Below, piece after piece: positions 25,636 through 34,787 of a stretch of DNA of 64,000 nucleotides. Below the pieces are notes generated by a model that did not search any database, was not told the DNA's origin, and was given only the letters and a program-made list of their open reading frames with translations. The stretch comes from Paraburkholderia sp. Ac-20340. Lineage in GTDB: Bacteria > Pseudomonadota > Gammaproteobacteria > Burkholderiales > Burkholderiaceae. Position 1 is the stretch's first letter. Every line of letters begins with the position of its first letter. Both the position numbers and the translations under genes were made by a program. The stretch is from positions 62,001 through 126,000 of the forward strand of contig NZ_JAAGPR010000017.1 in the NCBI RefSeq assembly GCF_017104965.1. Direction: 5' to 3'.

Positions 25636-25819
25636 TGAAACGTGGCTTGCGAGAAGTCCGCGCGGCGCGAGCAGAAACGCCGACGCGCCTCAAAAGGCGC
25701 GTCTGGCGGGAGAATGGGGGGCTGCACGTGTCCGCGAGGGAACGATTGAAGGGAACTTGTAGGCTGGATTGTACAGGGAGTGTCCAACCCAGCCTGCGTC
25801 GCGCGCCACCTTCGTGCCT

Positions 25820-26800
25820 TCAGTTTGCGCCGTTGAGCATCGTCTGCGCTTCGCCGCTCGAAAGCGCGTAGCCATAGAAGCGTCGATAAAACTGCTGCGT
25901 CTGCGCGAGCATCGATCCCGCCGGTTCGCCCGCGAACGCTTCCGGGTGCAGCGTGCGCGCGGCCCAGCGTACTTCGAGCGCGGCTTCGGGGCCGTAGCGG
26001 TCCCAGGGAAACACGCCCGTCGGGTTGCGATAGACGTGGCCGTTGCGCACGGCGTCGAGCGTTTGCCAGAGCGCGCGTTGCGGTGTCGTTTCGATCGAAC
26101 CCGCATTGGCCGCGAGAATCACCACATCGGGATGCCACGCAAGCACCTGCTCGATCGACACCGGCTTGAGATTGCCGCGCAGACCATCGGCGGCATTGCG
26201 CGCGCCGGCCGCCTGCATCCAGCGATCGACGATCGTGTTCGAGCCGTCCACCTTCAGCGGCGCGAGCGAGGCGACGTGGAGCACGCGCGGCGTCGTGCCA
26301 GCGCCGTGCGCGGCGATGGCCTGCGCCGTTTCGCTGAGCGTCGATTGCAGATACGCGCGATAGTCGTGCGCGCGCTCGCGGGCGAGCGGCGTGTCGAGCG
26401 TCTGCGCCGTGAGGTCGATGCATTGGAGCATCGAATCGTAGTCGTCGAAGCCAACCGGCACGACGTTCAGCCCCAATCGCCGCATGGCGCCGAGAGTCGG
26501 GTCGCCGGCGCTGGCGAACACGACATCAGCGTTCAGGCGCAGCAGATCTTCTGCATTGACGGTTGCGCCCACAACGGCTTGCGCGTGAGCCAGCGCGGGC
26601 GCGACGCGAAACATCCACGGCAGCGCCTGCGGCCGCGCGACGGTGGCGACCACGTCGCTGGCCGAACCGAGCATCGTGACCACGGCGTTATGCGCGTACC
26701 AGAGATCGGCGATACGGGTTTTCGGCTGCGCCTGCGCGGCGAACGCGCACGCGCTCAGTGCGAGCGCGGCGACAAGGCGCGAATATCGTGCGAGTGTCAT
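25820..26800 (-). CDS. Periplasmic iron-siderophore/cobalamin-type ABC binding protein
   Basis: A 326-residue binding protein of the BtuF/FecB class with signal peptide (LVAALALSACAFAAQAQ). The mature part has RIADLWYAHNAVVTMLGSASDVVATV, NAEDLLRLNADVVFAS and VSIEQVLAWHPDVVILAA, typical of class III binding proteins. The start overlaps the TonB-dependent receptor stop by 4 bp. It delivers a metal chelate to the permease-ATPase pair encoded at the beginning of this operon. The lack of a cobalamin riboswitch upstream favours an iron chelate over B12. Confidence 0.87.
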   Translation of the reverse strand: MTLARYSRLVAALALSACAFAAQAQPKTRIADLWYAHNAVVTMLGSASDVVATVARPQALPWMFRVAPALAHAQAVVGATVNAEDLLRLNADVVFASAGDPTLGAMRRLGLNVVPVGFDDYDSMLQCIDLTAQTLDTPLARERAHDYRAYLQSTLSETAQAIAAHGAGTTPRVLHVASLAPLKVDGSNTIVDRWMQAAGARNAADGLRGNLKPVSIEQVLAWHPDVVILAANAGSIETTPQRALWQTLDAVRNGHVYRNPTGVFPWDRYGPEAALEVRWAARTLHPEAFAGEPAGSMLAQTQQFYRRFYGYALSSGEAQTMLNGAN

Positions 26801-29019
26801 AGATCGAATTCCACCGATGCCGTGATCGTGCGCGGCGCGCCCAGCGACGCGGTGGCGTTGCCCGATCCCGTGTAGCCGTTCAGGCCGCCCGGCACGATAT
26901 TGGTCCAGTAATGGCGGTTCGTGACGTTATCGACGGAAAGGCGGAACGTGACGGCGCGATCGAGAATATCGGCGAGATAGCCCACGCCCAGATCGAGCGT
27001 CGTGTACGAGCCGACCGACCAGTTATTGGCGTTATCGGTTGGCCGCGAACCGACGTAGTGCACGTTGAGATTCGTGAAGAGGCCAGGTACCTGCTCGATC
27101 CGGTATTGCATCAGCACATTGAGCGCGAACTCGGGCAGGCCGACGATGCGTTTGCCCTCGGTGCTCGCGTTGCCCGTATCGAACAGGCGCGGATCGAGCC
27201 ACGTAAAGCCGCCGAACACCGTGAGATCGCGTGTGGCGTTGCCGTCCAGCATCACCTCGATGCCGCGATTGACCTGATTGCCCGCCGTGCCATACGTGCC
27301 GTCCGCAAGCGTATAGGCGTACGGGCGCGTAATACGGAACGCCGCAACCGAAGCATTCATGCGCGCGAGCGCGAGCTTGTAGCCCACTTCCCATTGCTTG
27401 CTGCGATACGGATCGAGAATATTGCCCGCGTTGGTCGAGCCCGCGGGCGCGGTATCGCCTTGCTGGAGGCTATCGGCGTAAGTGACGTAAAGGCTCTGGT
27501 TTTCGCGCGGCTTGAAAATCAGGCTCGCCGCGCCGGAAAGGCCTTGATTCGCCGATTCGCTGGTCTGCACGCCCTTGACGTTGTAGTTGTGCGTCGAGAG
27601 CCAGCTCTGGCTGCCCGCGAGCAGCACCGACCAATGCGGCGAGAAGCGGATATTGTCGCTGGCGTTGAACGACTGCTGCGTGCTTTGCGCCGATTGATAT
27701 CGATGCTCGAAATCCGGCGCGCCCGTCACGGCGAACGATTGCGGATTCGCCAGGCTCGCGCTGCCGAGCGTCGTGGTGCCGCCCGCGACCGGGTTGAAGT
27801 TGTCCCAGACGAAGCCGCTGGTGCCCAGGCTGATGTCGTGCTGCACGCTGCCCGTTTCGACATGGCCGCGCAGATAGAGCAGGTTGCTCGTGATGGTGAA
27901 GCGGCTCGCGGTGGCGGTCGAGATCGTGGTCTTGTAGGTGCCGTCGGTGGCGATCGTGTTGGTGGGCGTGGTCGATTCGCGATCGGCGATCTGGCGCAGC
28001 ACGGCCGCTTCCAGATGCCAGTTCGGCGAGAAGTCGTGTTTCAGGCGCAGCGAGCCAGTGTCGGTGGTGTCGTCGTTGCCGCCGTTGGACGAACCCCAGA
28101 CCGAGTTGGTGGGATCGAGCGCGGCCGGAAAATGCGCGCCGCTCGCCAGCGCGAAGGTCGCCGGAAAGCCCTTGGTGACGTAGTGATAGTGGCTGAAGTT
28201 CGTTTCCAGCACCGTGTCGCGCGAGAGATGAAAATCGAACGCCACGCTCGCGAGCTGGCGGCGCAGCGAACTATGGTCCGTATAACCGGTGCCGGTTTCG
28301 TCGAGCAGCGTCAGGCGATAGCCGATGGCCTTGGACGGTCCCACGCGATCGGACACGTCGAGGCCGCGCGTAAAGCGCGTCTGCGTGCCGTAGCCGAGCG
28401 TGAAGTGGAGCTGGCGGTCGTCGGTGGGACGCTTCTGGATGAAGTTGAAGGTGCCCGCCGGATTGGCCGGGCCGTACAGCGCGCCCGCCAGACCGTTCAT
28501 GACTTCGATGCGATCGAATTCTTCGAGCGGATAGTCGGTGGTGGACACCACGTTGAGCCCGTCGATGCGGCTGTTCTGCACCACGCTGCCCTGAATGCCG
28601 CGCGATTGCGGGCGCGCGCCGTCGCCTTGCACCGAAGGCAGCAGGCGCAGCGCATCGGCGATGCTTTTCAGTTGCTGATCCGCGATCACTTCCTGGTTCA
28701 CCACGTTGACCGTGTAGGGCGTGTCCACGCGCTTGAGCGTGCCGAGCGGACCGAGCGTGGCGGTGTCGCTGCGCGGGGAATCGGCGCTATCCGCGCTCGC
28801 GCTGGCGGTGACGGCGACCGTGGGCAGCGTGGTCGTCTTGTCGGTTTTCCGATTTTTATCGGCGGAATTGTTCGTGGAATTGTTCGCGGAATTATTCGTG
28901 GCATTGGTCGTGGCAGAAGCGGGCGGCGTGCTCTGCGCGCGGGCGGTCTGCGCCGCTGCAAAAGCGCACGCGGCTGCGAACGCAACAGCGGCGCAGCGCG
29001 TCGGATGGCGATGGGTCAT
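26797..29019 (-). CDS. TonB-dependent siderophore receptor
   Basis: A 740-residue outer membrane receptor from the ATG at 29019. Signal peptide about 1-28, a low-complexity Asn/Ser/Thr linker, then a TonB-box-like stretch (TLPTVAVTA), plug domain (TPYTVNVVNQEVIADQQLKSIADALRLLPSVQG, RIDGLNVVS) and a 22-strand-type barrel ending in the aromatic-rich TASVEFDL. The plug motif GLAGALYGPANPAGTFNFIQKRP is typical of ferric-siderophore receptors. It sits between the ATPase and the binding protein with 4-bp overlaps on both sides, so one transcript encodes the whole uptake route. Confidence 0.92.
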   Translation of the reverse strand: MTHRHPTRCAAVAFAAACAFAAAQTARAQSTPPASATTNATNNSANNSTNNSADKNRKTDKTTTLPTVAVTASASADSADSPRSDTATLGPLGTLKRVDTPYTVNVVNQEVIADQQLKSIADALRLLPSVQGDGARPQSRGIQGSVVQNSRIDGLNVVSTTDYPLEEFDRIEVMNGLAGALYGPANPAGTFNFIQKRPTDDRQLHFTLGYGTQTRFTRGLDVSDRVGPSKAIGYRLTLLDETGTGYTDHSSLRRQLASVAFDFHLSRDTVLETNFSHYHYVTKGFPATFALASGAHFPAALDPTNSVWGSSNGGNDDTTDTGSLRLKHDFSPNWHLEAAVLRQIADRESTTPTNTIATDGTYKTTISTATASRFTITSNLLYLRGHVETGSVQHDISLGTSGFVWDNFNPVAGGTTTLGSASLANPQSFAVTGAPDFEHRYQSAQSTQQSFNASDNIRFSPHWSVLLAGSQSWLSTHNYNVKGVQTSESANQGLSGAASLIFKPRENQSLYVTYADSLQQGDTAPAGSTNAGNILDPYRSKQWEVGYKLALARMNASVAAFRITRPYAYTLADGTYGTAGNQVNRGIEVMLDGNATRDLTVFGGFTWLDPRLFDTGNASTEGKRIVGLPEFALNVLMQYRIEQVPGLFTNLNVHYVGSRPTDNANNWSVGSYTTLDLGVGYLADILDRAVTFRLSVDNVTNRHYWTNIVPGGLNGYTGSGNATASLGAPRTITASVEFDL
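28861..28912 (-). repeat. Imperfect 12-bp repeats in the receptor gene
   Basis: About four copies of a 12-bp unit (GCGGAATTGTTC and variants on the plus strand) encode a repeated Asn-Asn-Ser-X run in the mature N-terminus of the receptor, between signal peptide and plug. Because 12 is a multiple of 3, slippage would change linker length without shifting the frame. Confidence 0.7.
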
Positions 29020-29840
29020 CGGGTGTTCGAAGGCGGGAGTGGGGAGGCTGGAATCACGGTAGAAGCGGTGCGCGCGCGGAAAAAGCGCTGACCGTCGATG
29101 TCGAGCTGTTCGACCGGCGCGCGATACAGCGCACTCACGGTCTGCGCATCGAGCACCTCGCGCGGCGGGCCATCGGCGACGATGCGGCCGCCGTCGAGCA
29201 GCGCCACGCGCGTGGAGAGATTGCAGGCGTCGTCGGGACGGTGATTCGTGTTGACGATCGCGTAGCCGCTCGCCGCGAGCGCGGCCAGGCGCTCCAGCAG
29301 ACGCAGATGCTGGCCATAGTCGAGGCCCGCGAACGGCTCGTCGAGCAGCAGGATGCGCGCGCCTTGCGCCAGCGCGCGGGCGAGCATCACGCGTTGACGC
29401 TCGCCGCCCGAAAGCGCGCCGTAGTCGCGCTGCGCGAGATGCGCGATCTGCATATCGTCGATGGCAGCGGCCACGATCTCGCGATCCTGCGCGCGCGGCG
29501 CGCGCATCAGACCGCGATGCGGCAAGCGCCCGAGCATGACGATCTGCTCGACGGTATAGGGAAATTGCGGCGTGTGGTGCTGCGGCACCCACGCGACGTG
29601 CTGCGCGATGGTGCGGCGCGCGTGACGCTGCAGCGGCTGGCCATGCAGTTCGACTTCGCCCGCGGCAGGCGCGAGAAGGCCGAGCAGCACACGCAGCAAG
29701 GTGCTCTTGCCCGCGCCATTCACGCCGAGCAGCGAAACCAGTTCGCCTGCGCGCACGCCGAAACTCACGCCGTCGAGCACGCAGGCGTGGGCGCGCCGCA
29801 CTACGATATCGCGGCAGCCGAGCGAGACGGGCGTGCTCAT
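29016..29840 (-). CDS. ABC transporter ATPase (FecE/BtuD/FhuC type)
   Basis: A 274-residue ATPase. Walker A LLGVNGAGKSTLLR, Q-loop WVPQHH, signature LSGGERQRVMLARAL and Walker B ILLLDEPFAGLD are intact. I prefer the ATG at 29840, preceded by GGAAA at good spacing; an ATG at 29855 would overlap the permease gene by 11 bp. It powers uptake of the chelate through the FecCD-type permease. Its stop overlaps the receptor start by 4 bp. Confidence 0.92.
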   Translation of the reverse strand: MSTPVSLGCRDIVVRRAHACVLDGVSFGVRAGELVSLLGVNGAGKSTLLRVLLGLLAPAAGEVELHGQPLQRHARRTIAQHVAWVPQHHTPQFPYTVEQIVMLGRLPHRGLMRAPRAQDREIVAAAIDDMQIAHLAQRDYGALSGGERQRVMLARALAQGARILLLDEPFAGLDYGQHLRLLERLAALAASGYAIVNTNHRPDDACNLSTRVALLDGGRIVADGPPREVLDAQTVSALYRAPVEQLDIDGQRFFRARTASTVIPASPLPPSNTR

Positions 29841-29844
29841 GCGC

Positions 29845-30960
29845 TCAGTTTCCATCGCGACGCAGCGTGCGCAGCACGGCCACGAAGGCCACCGCGCCGC
29901 CCAGTTCGGTGATGATGCCCAGCGGAATTTCGGCGCTCGCCACGCTGCGCGCGCAGGTATCGGCGAGCATCAGCGCGATGGCGCCCACGAGCGCGCTCAT
30001 CGGCAAGACGAATCGATTCGATGCGCCCACGAGAGGGCGCACGAGATTGGGCACCAGCAAGCCAATCCAGCCGATCATGCCGGCCAGCGCCACCGTCAGC
30101 GCGCACACGAAGGTGGCGAGCGCCATGACGCCGAGGCGGATGGCGCTCACGGGTACGCCCAGGCTGCGCGCTTCGTCGTCGCTGAGCGTGAGCGCGTCGA
30201 TCAGCGGCGCGGCCGCGCACAGCAGCACGGTGCCGATCGCGAGCGGCGCGCCCGCCCACGCGAGATCGTGCCAGCCCACCTGGGCGAGCGAGCCGAGCAG
30301 CCAGTAGACGATCGCAGGCAACTGGTTGAGCGGGTCCGCCACGTATTTGAGCAGCGAAACCAGCGCGGAAAAGAGCGCATTGCTCACCAGCCCGCCGAGC
30401 AGCAGCGTGAGCACACTGCCGCGTTCGCCGCGCGCCTGCGCAATGCCGCCGATCAACGCCGCCGCGCCCACGCCCACCATCATCGCGACGATGCCGCCCG
30501 CGAATGCGCCCGCCTCGATCAAGGCCGCGTGCGTGCTGCCGCTGCCCGCGACGATCGCAAGCGCCGCACCAAATGCGGCGCCGCCCAGCACGCCCAGCAG
30601 CCCCGGCGAAACCAGCGGATTGCGAAACACCGCCTGATACGTGGCGCCCGACGTGCAGAGCGCCGCGCCGATCAACGCGGCGGCCACCAGACGCGGCAGA
30701 CGCGCTTGCATGACGACGGCGTGCAGCAACGCGCCATGCGCGCTATCGGCTGGCGCGGCGTGCAGATGAAGGGCGGCCAGCAGCGTCAGCGCGACCTGCG
30801 CGGGCGCGAGCGGCAAGCGCCCGGCGCACAGCCCCAGCCATGCAACCAGCGGCACGCCCGCAAGCGCGACCCACAATGCAATCACCGCACGCGAACGGCC
30901 GCGCGGCCTGGCTGATTGAAAAGCGAATTGAACGAAAGATGGAAGCTTCGATATCGGCAT
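29845..30960 (-). CDS. FecCD-family ABC transporter permease
   Basis: A 371-residue inner-membrane permease from the ATG at 30960; an upstream ATG at 31056 in frame would add 32 mostly hydrophilic residues. It has about ten transmembrane helices and family motifs RLPRLVAAALIGAALCTSGATYQAVFRNPLVSPGLLG (N-terminal), GMIGWIGLLVPNLVRPLVG and EIPLGIITELGGAVAFV (C-terminal). First gene of the metal-chelate uptake operon. Confidence 0.92.
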   Translation of the reverse strand: MPISKLPSFVQFAFQSARPRGRSRAVIALWVALAGVPLVAWLGLCAGRLPLAPAQVALTLLAALHLHAAPADSAHGALLHAVVMQARLPRLVAAALIGAALCTSGATYQAVFRNPLVSPGLLGVLGGAAFGAALAIVAGSGSTHAALIEAGAFAGGIVAMMVGVGAAALIGGIAQARGERGSVLTLLLGGLVSNALFSALVSLLKYVADPLNQLPAIVYWLLGSLAQVGWHDLAWAGAPLAIGTVLLCAAAPLIDALTLSDDEARSLGVPVSAIRLGVMALATFVCALTVALAGMIGWIGLLVPNLVRPLVGASNRFVLPMSALVGAIALMLADTCARSVASAEIPLGIITELGGAVAFVAVLRTLRRDGN

Positions 30961-31059
30961 TGCGATGCGAGAAACGACGCAGCGCGCGACACTTCTCTCT
31001 GGATTCGGCAAAAGCCGTGCATAAAAGGACAATGCGACGACCGCTGCCGCTCGCAATTT

Positions 31060-31083
31060 CGAAATATCTTACCGGATATATCG
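31060..31083. promoter_or_regulatory. AT-rich inverted repeat ahead of the iron-uptake operon
   Basis: CGAAATAT (31060-31067) faces ATATATCG (31076-31083), 7 of 8 positions complementary, 100 bp upstream of the permease start. It sits in the only AT-rich part of this intergenic region and could be a regulator site. It is not a clear Fur box. Confidence 0.35.
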
Positions 31084-31153
31084 ATTTTGAAACGACACGA
31101 AAAGGCTGCGACAAATCAGCACGCCGATAATCAAAGTTCTTTAAATTGACGGG

Positions 31154-31453
31154 TTATTGTGTGCAAACCGAGCGCGTGATCGCCGGAAATTCCGATGCAC
31201 CGGGATGGCTCATGACATAACTGCAGCGCGATGCCGAAACTTCAGCGCGATCGGAAGGCGCGGAAGGATACGAGTCTTTTTCGTCGGCGGCGGTGGTGCC
31301 GTTAAGCCATGCCCGATAAAGCTGGGCTTTCACCTGAATGGGCGCGACGCCGTGGCGTCCGGCGACTTCTGCGGCTGCGTGCGCCGATAGCGACGTGAAT
31401 GCCGGCAATGCGGCGGCTAGCGAAAAGAGGCAAAGGGCGAAAGTGCGTTTCAT
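31154..31453 (-). CDS. Small secreted protein, DUF4148-like
   Basis: A 99-residue protein with a clear signal peptide (LCLFSLAAALPAFTSLSAHA) and an AGGAA ribosome-binding site. The mature part has IQVKAQLYRAWLNGTTAADEKDSYPS, which loosely resembles the DUF4148 pattern common in Burkholderiaceae, and two cysteines near the C-terminus. Periplasmic, function unknown. It is divergent from the histidine kinase gene. Confidence 0.7.
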   Translation of the reverse strand: MKRTFALCLFSLAAALPAFTSLSAHAAAEVAGRHGVAPIQVKAQLYRAWLNGTTAADEKDSYPSAPSDRAEVSASRCSYVMSHPGASEFPAITRSVCTQ

Positions 31454-31697
31454 GGACGTATTCCTGTTCGATGAGCAATCAAGGCGATATGGAGCGGATT
31501 TATTTTTGCTTCACGACGATCATTCGTCGATCCGCAAAGAGGATTTTGACGACGCGCCACGACAGCGTCATTGCTGGAGAATTAAACTTTATTTAGCGCC
31601 ATTTTCTGGATGGACGTGTTGTTTCACGAAACTAAATAAATTTTCATGTTGGGATATAAGTGGTTTGCGATACTGGGCGCGAACGCGGGGAAATACG

Positions 31698-33092
31698 ATG
31701 AAAATGAGTCTCTGGCGCAGCACGACATTCCGGCTGCTCATGATCTATGCGCTGGTGTTCTCGGCGTCGATGTCCGCGCTCGTCTATCTGAATTACTGGC
31801 AATCCGCCTCCTATACCGCGCGCGAGGCCGACTACAACATCAACTGGCAGTTCGCGTATTTTTCGGCGCTCGCGCCTTCGCAGGTGCCGGCCGCGCTGGA
31901 GGCGCATATCCGCAGCCAGATCCAGCGCCCGGTGAACTTCTACGGCCTGTTTTCACCCGATAAACGCTGGCTGGCGGGCGATATCGGCCGCATGCCGCAT
32001 CATCTTGCGCAGAACGACGTGGGGGTCTGGGACCGGCCGCTTTTGATCGGCGCGACGCTGCATCCGCAGTATCTGCGCACGCGCGTCACGCGCCTGCCGG
32101 ACGGCAATCTGCTGGTGGTGTCGCGCGACGTCGGCGAAATGGCGCGGCTGCGCGAGACCATGCTGGGCGGACTTGCCGGCAGCGCGGTGCTGGTGATGCT
32201 GGGCGGTCTGGGCGTGGGCGTGCTGGTGTCCACGGCGCAATTGCGCCGCGTGAAGGCGGTGCGCCATGTGGCGCAGCAGATCGCGGCGGGCGACCTCGAC
32301 GCGCGTCTGCCCGAGGGCGGTCGCGATGAAATCAGCTGGCTTTCGCAGATCGTCAATCACATGCTCGACGAAGTCTCGCGCCTGATGCACGAGGTCAAGG
32401 GCGCCTGCGACGGCATCGCGCACGATCTGCGCACGCCGCTCGTGCGGGTGCGCGCGCATCTGGCGCGCGTGCCGCTGGAGCGGCTCGAAGGCGAGCACGC
32501 GCAACTCGTCGATCAGGCCGCGCATGGCGTGAACGATGTGCTGCGGCGCTTCTCCGCGATGCTGCGGATTTCGGAGATCGAGGCGATGCGGCGGCGCGCG
32601 GGTTTCGGCGATGTCGCGCTCGACGTGCTGTGCGCCGAAGTCGCCGATCTTTACCAGCCGCTCGCCGCGGAAAAGCAGATCGATCTCGCGCTGCAACTGG
32701 AGCGCGTGCCCATCGTGCGCGCCGACTACGCGCTGCTGTTCGAAGCGCTCGCGAACCTGCTCGACAATGCCATCAAGTTCACGCCGCCGGGCGGGCGCGT
32801 CGGTTTGCAGGTGGAGATGGGGCCGCAAGGGCCGAGCGTGCACGTGAGCGACAACGGTCCCGGCATTGCGGAAGCGGAGCGCCTGGCGGTGTTCCAGCGC
32901 TTTTATCGCAGCGAGCGCACGCGCGAGGCGCCGGGGTCGGGGCTGGGGTTGTCGCTGGTGCAGGCGGTGATGCGGATGCACGGTTTCGGCCTGGCGCTGG
33001 CGCAGGAACGGCCCGGCTTGCGGGTGACGCTCGATTGCTGGGCCTATGCGGCGTCGCGGGCGCGGGAGCCGGACCTGAAAGAGGCAATCTGA
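31698..33092 (+). CDS. Membrane sensor histidine kinase
   Basis: A 464-residue kinase. Transmembrane helix at about 10-30, a periplasmic sensor of roughly 120 residues, a second helix at about 157-178, HAMP domain (STAQLRRVKAVRHVAQQIAAGDLDARLPE), H-box with His242 (DGIAHDLRTPLVRVR), N-box (NLLDNAIKFTPPGG), and G-boxes (VSDNGPGI, GSGLGLSLV). I chose the ATG at 31698, preceded by GGGGAAA, over upstream in-frame starts. No response regulator gene is adjacent on either side, so its partner must be elsewhere. The signal is unknown. Confidence 0.9.
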   Translation: MKMSLWRSTTFRLLMIYALVFSASMSALVYLNYWQSASYTAREADYNINWQFAYFSALAPSQVPAALEAHIRSQIQRPVNFYGLFSPDKRWLAGDIGRMPHHLAQNDVGVWDRPLLIGATLHPQYLRTRVTRLPDGNLLVVSRDVGEMARLRETMLGGLAGSAVLVMLGGLGVGVLVSTAQLRRVKAVRHVAQQIAAGDLDARLPEGGRDEISWLSQIVNHMLDEVSRLMHEVKGACDGIAHDLRTPLVRVRAHLARVPLERLEGEHAQLVDQAAHGVNDVLRRFSAMLRISEIEAMRRRAGFGDVALDVLCAEVADLYQPLAAEKQIDLALQLERVPIVRADYALLFEALANLLDNAIKFTPPGGRVGLQVEMGPQGPSVHVSDNGPGIAEAERLAVFQRFYRSERTREAPGSGLGLSLVQAVMRMHGFGLALAQERPGLRVTLDCWAYAASRAREPDLKEAI

Positions 33093-33206
33093 CGAAGGCG
33101 ATGAGCGGCGCATCAGAACTGCACATCCGGCCCTCAAGCCCGGCGCGATTATTGCCGTTATCGCAATCATCGCAACGACTATCCGGCGTTCGCCGGTCCC
33201 GGCAGC

Positions 33207-34763
33207 ATGCGCAATATTACGGTTCGAGCCAGCCTGCTGGCGCTCCTCGTGGTTTTCTCGACGATGATTCTGCTCGGCGGCCTGGTCGGCGTCATTGCAC
33301 TTCATAGCGCCAATACCAATACCCAGTCGTTGCGCGAAATGGCGCGCCAGACGATTCTCGTCAACGATGCTTACAAGGACACCGCGCGCACGCGCTCGGC
33401 GCTGATGCGTGCGTACACCGCGCTCAAGGAGCGCAACGACACGGCCACGCGCGATTCCGCGCTCAAGAGCGCGCAGCGCACGCTCGATCTTTCGGCGAGC
33501 GAGACGCAGGCGTTCCAGAAGGCCGCGCCGTTCGACGGCATGGACACGGCGCTCAAGGCGCAACTGGTCGACTCGGCGGCGCAGCTGGCGGCCAGTCTCG
33601 AACACGCGCGCGACGCGCTCGCGAACGGCGATACCTCGGCTTACGCGACGCTCAACGACAGCGCGATCACCACGTCGGGCCAGGGCTATTCGGCGAGCGT
33701 CGAGAAATTCCAGCAGCTTGCCAACCAGCTTTCCGAAGCGGCGCTTGCGAGCGGCAATACGCAGTATCAGTGGATTGTCGGCATGGTGGTGCTGGGCGTG
33801 GGCATCGCGCTGGTGCTGATCGTGGCCTCGCATTTCGCGCTGCGCCGCGTGGTTTCAGCGCCGCTCGCGCAGGCCGCCGACGTGCTCGACCGCATCGCCT
33901 CGAACGATCTGACCGTGCGCGTGCCGCCCGCGAGCCGTAGCGAAATCGGCCTGCTGTTCGCGGCGATGCAGCGCATGCAGTCGGGCCTTACGCAGACGGT
34001 TTCGGGCGTGCGCGATAGCTGCGAAGCGATTCACACGGCCGCGCGCGAAATCGCGGCGGGCAACCTGGATCTGTCGAGCCGTACCGAGGAACAATCGGCA
34101 TCGCTCGAAGAAACTGCTGCGAGCATGGAGCAACTGACTTCGACGGTGCGCCAGAACGCCGAGCATGCGCGCGAAGCGAGTTCGCTGGCGGGCGGCGCGG
34201 CCGATCTCGCGCAGCAGGGCGGCGACGTGGTCAATCGGGCCGTGCGCACGATGGCCGATATCAGCGCAAGCTCGAAGAAGATCGCGGAAATCACCGGCAT
34301 CATCGACAGCATCGCGTTCCAGACCAATATTCTCGCGCTCAACGCGGCCGTTGAAGCAGCGCGTGCTGGCGAAGAAGGTCGTGGTTTTGCCGTGGTGGCG
34401 GGCGAAGTGCGCACGCTGGCGCAGCGTAGCGCGGGCGCGGCGCGCGAGATCAAGGATCTGATCGGCCTGTCGATCGAGCATGTGCAGAACGGCAATGCGC
34501 TGGTTTCGCAGGCGGGCGACACGATGGGGCAGATCGTCGGCGCGGTGCGCAATGTGGCGACGCTGATGGGCGAAATCACCACGGCCACCACCGAGCAAAG
34601 CGATGGCATCGAGCAGGTCGGCCATGCGGTGAGCCAGATGGATCAGGTGACGCAGCAGAACGCGGCGCTGGTGGAAGAAGCGGCTGCGGCGGCGGGCGCG
34701 CTCGAGGCGCAGTCGCAGCGCATGCGCGAGGCGGTGTCGGTGTTCCGTCTCGCGCATGCTTGA
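33207..34763 (+). CDS. Methyl-accepting chemotaxis protein (Tar/Tsr topology)
   Basis: A 518-residue chemoreceptor: N-terminal transmembrane helix (LLALLVVFSTMILLGGLVGVIAL), a four-helix-bundle type periplasmic domain of about 150 residues, second helix (WIVGMVVLGVGIALVLIVASH), HAMP and a signalling domain with the conserved hairpin tip EITGIIDSIAFQTNILALNAAVEAARAGEEGRGFAVVAGEVR. No C-terminal CheR-binding pentapeptide is seen. It follows the kinase gene by 114 bp. Ligand unknown. Confidence 0.93.
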   Translation: MRNITVRASLLALLVVFSTMILLGGLVGVIALHSANTNTQSLREMARQTILVNDAYKDTARTRSALMRAYTALKERNDTATRDSALKSAQRTLDLSASETQAFQKAAPFDGMDTALKAQLVDSAAQLAASLEHARDALANGDTSAYATLNDSAITTSGQGYSASVEKFQQLANQLSEAALASGNTQYQWIVGMVVLGVGIALVLIVASHFALRRVVSAPLAQAADVLDRIASNDLTVRVPPASRSEIGLLFAAMQRMQSGLTQTVSGVRDSCEAIHTAAREIAAGNLDLSSRTEEQSASLEETAASMEQLTSTVRQNAEHAREASSLAGGAADLAQQGGDVVNRAVRTMADISASSKKIAEITGIIDSIAFQTNILALNAAVEAARAGEEGRGFAVVAGEVRTLAQRSAGAAREIKDLIGLSIEHVQNGNALVSQAGDTMGQIVGAVRNVATLMGEITTATTEQSDGIEQVGHAVSQMDQVTQQNAALVEEAAAAAGALEAQSQRMREAVSVFRLAHA

Positions 34764-34787
34764 AAGCTGATGGCGGGTTGACCGGCG

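Noticed and set aside
26911..29091. A 726-codon open frame on the plus strand
   Set aside because: Antisense shadow of the TonB-dependent receptor; Arg/Glu/Ala-rich with no recognisable domain.
30961..31153. Cobalamin riboswitch upstream of the FecCD-type operon
   Set aside because: The region is short and lacks the conserved B12-box pattern; only a small inverted repeat is visible.
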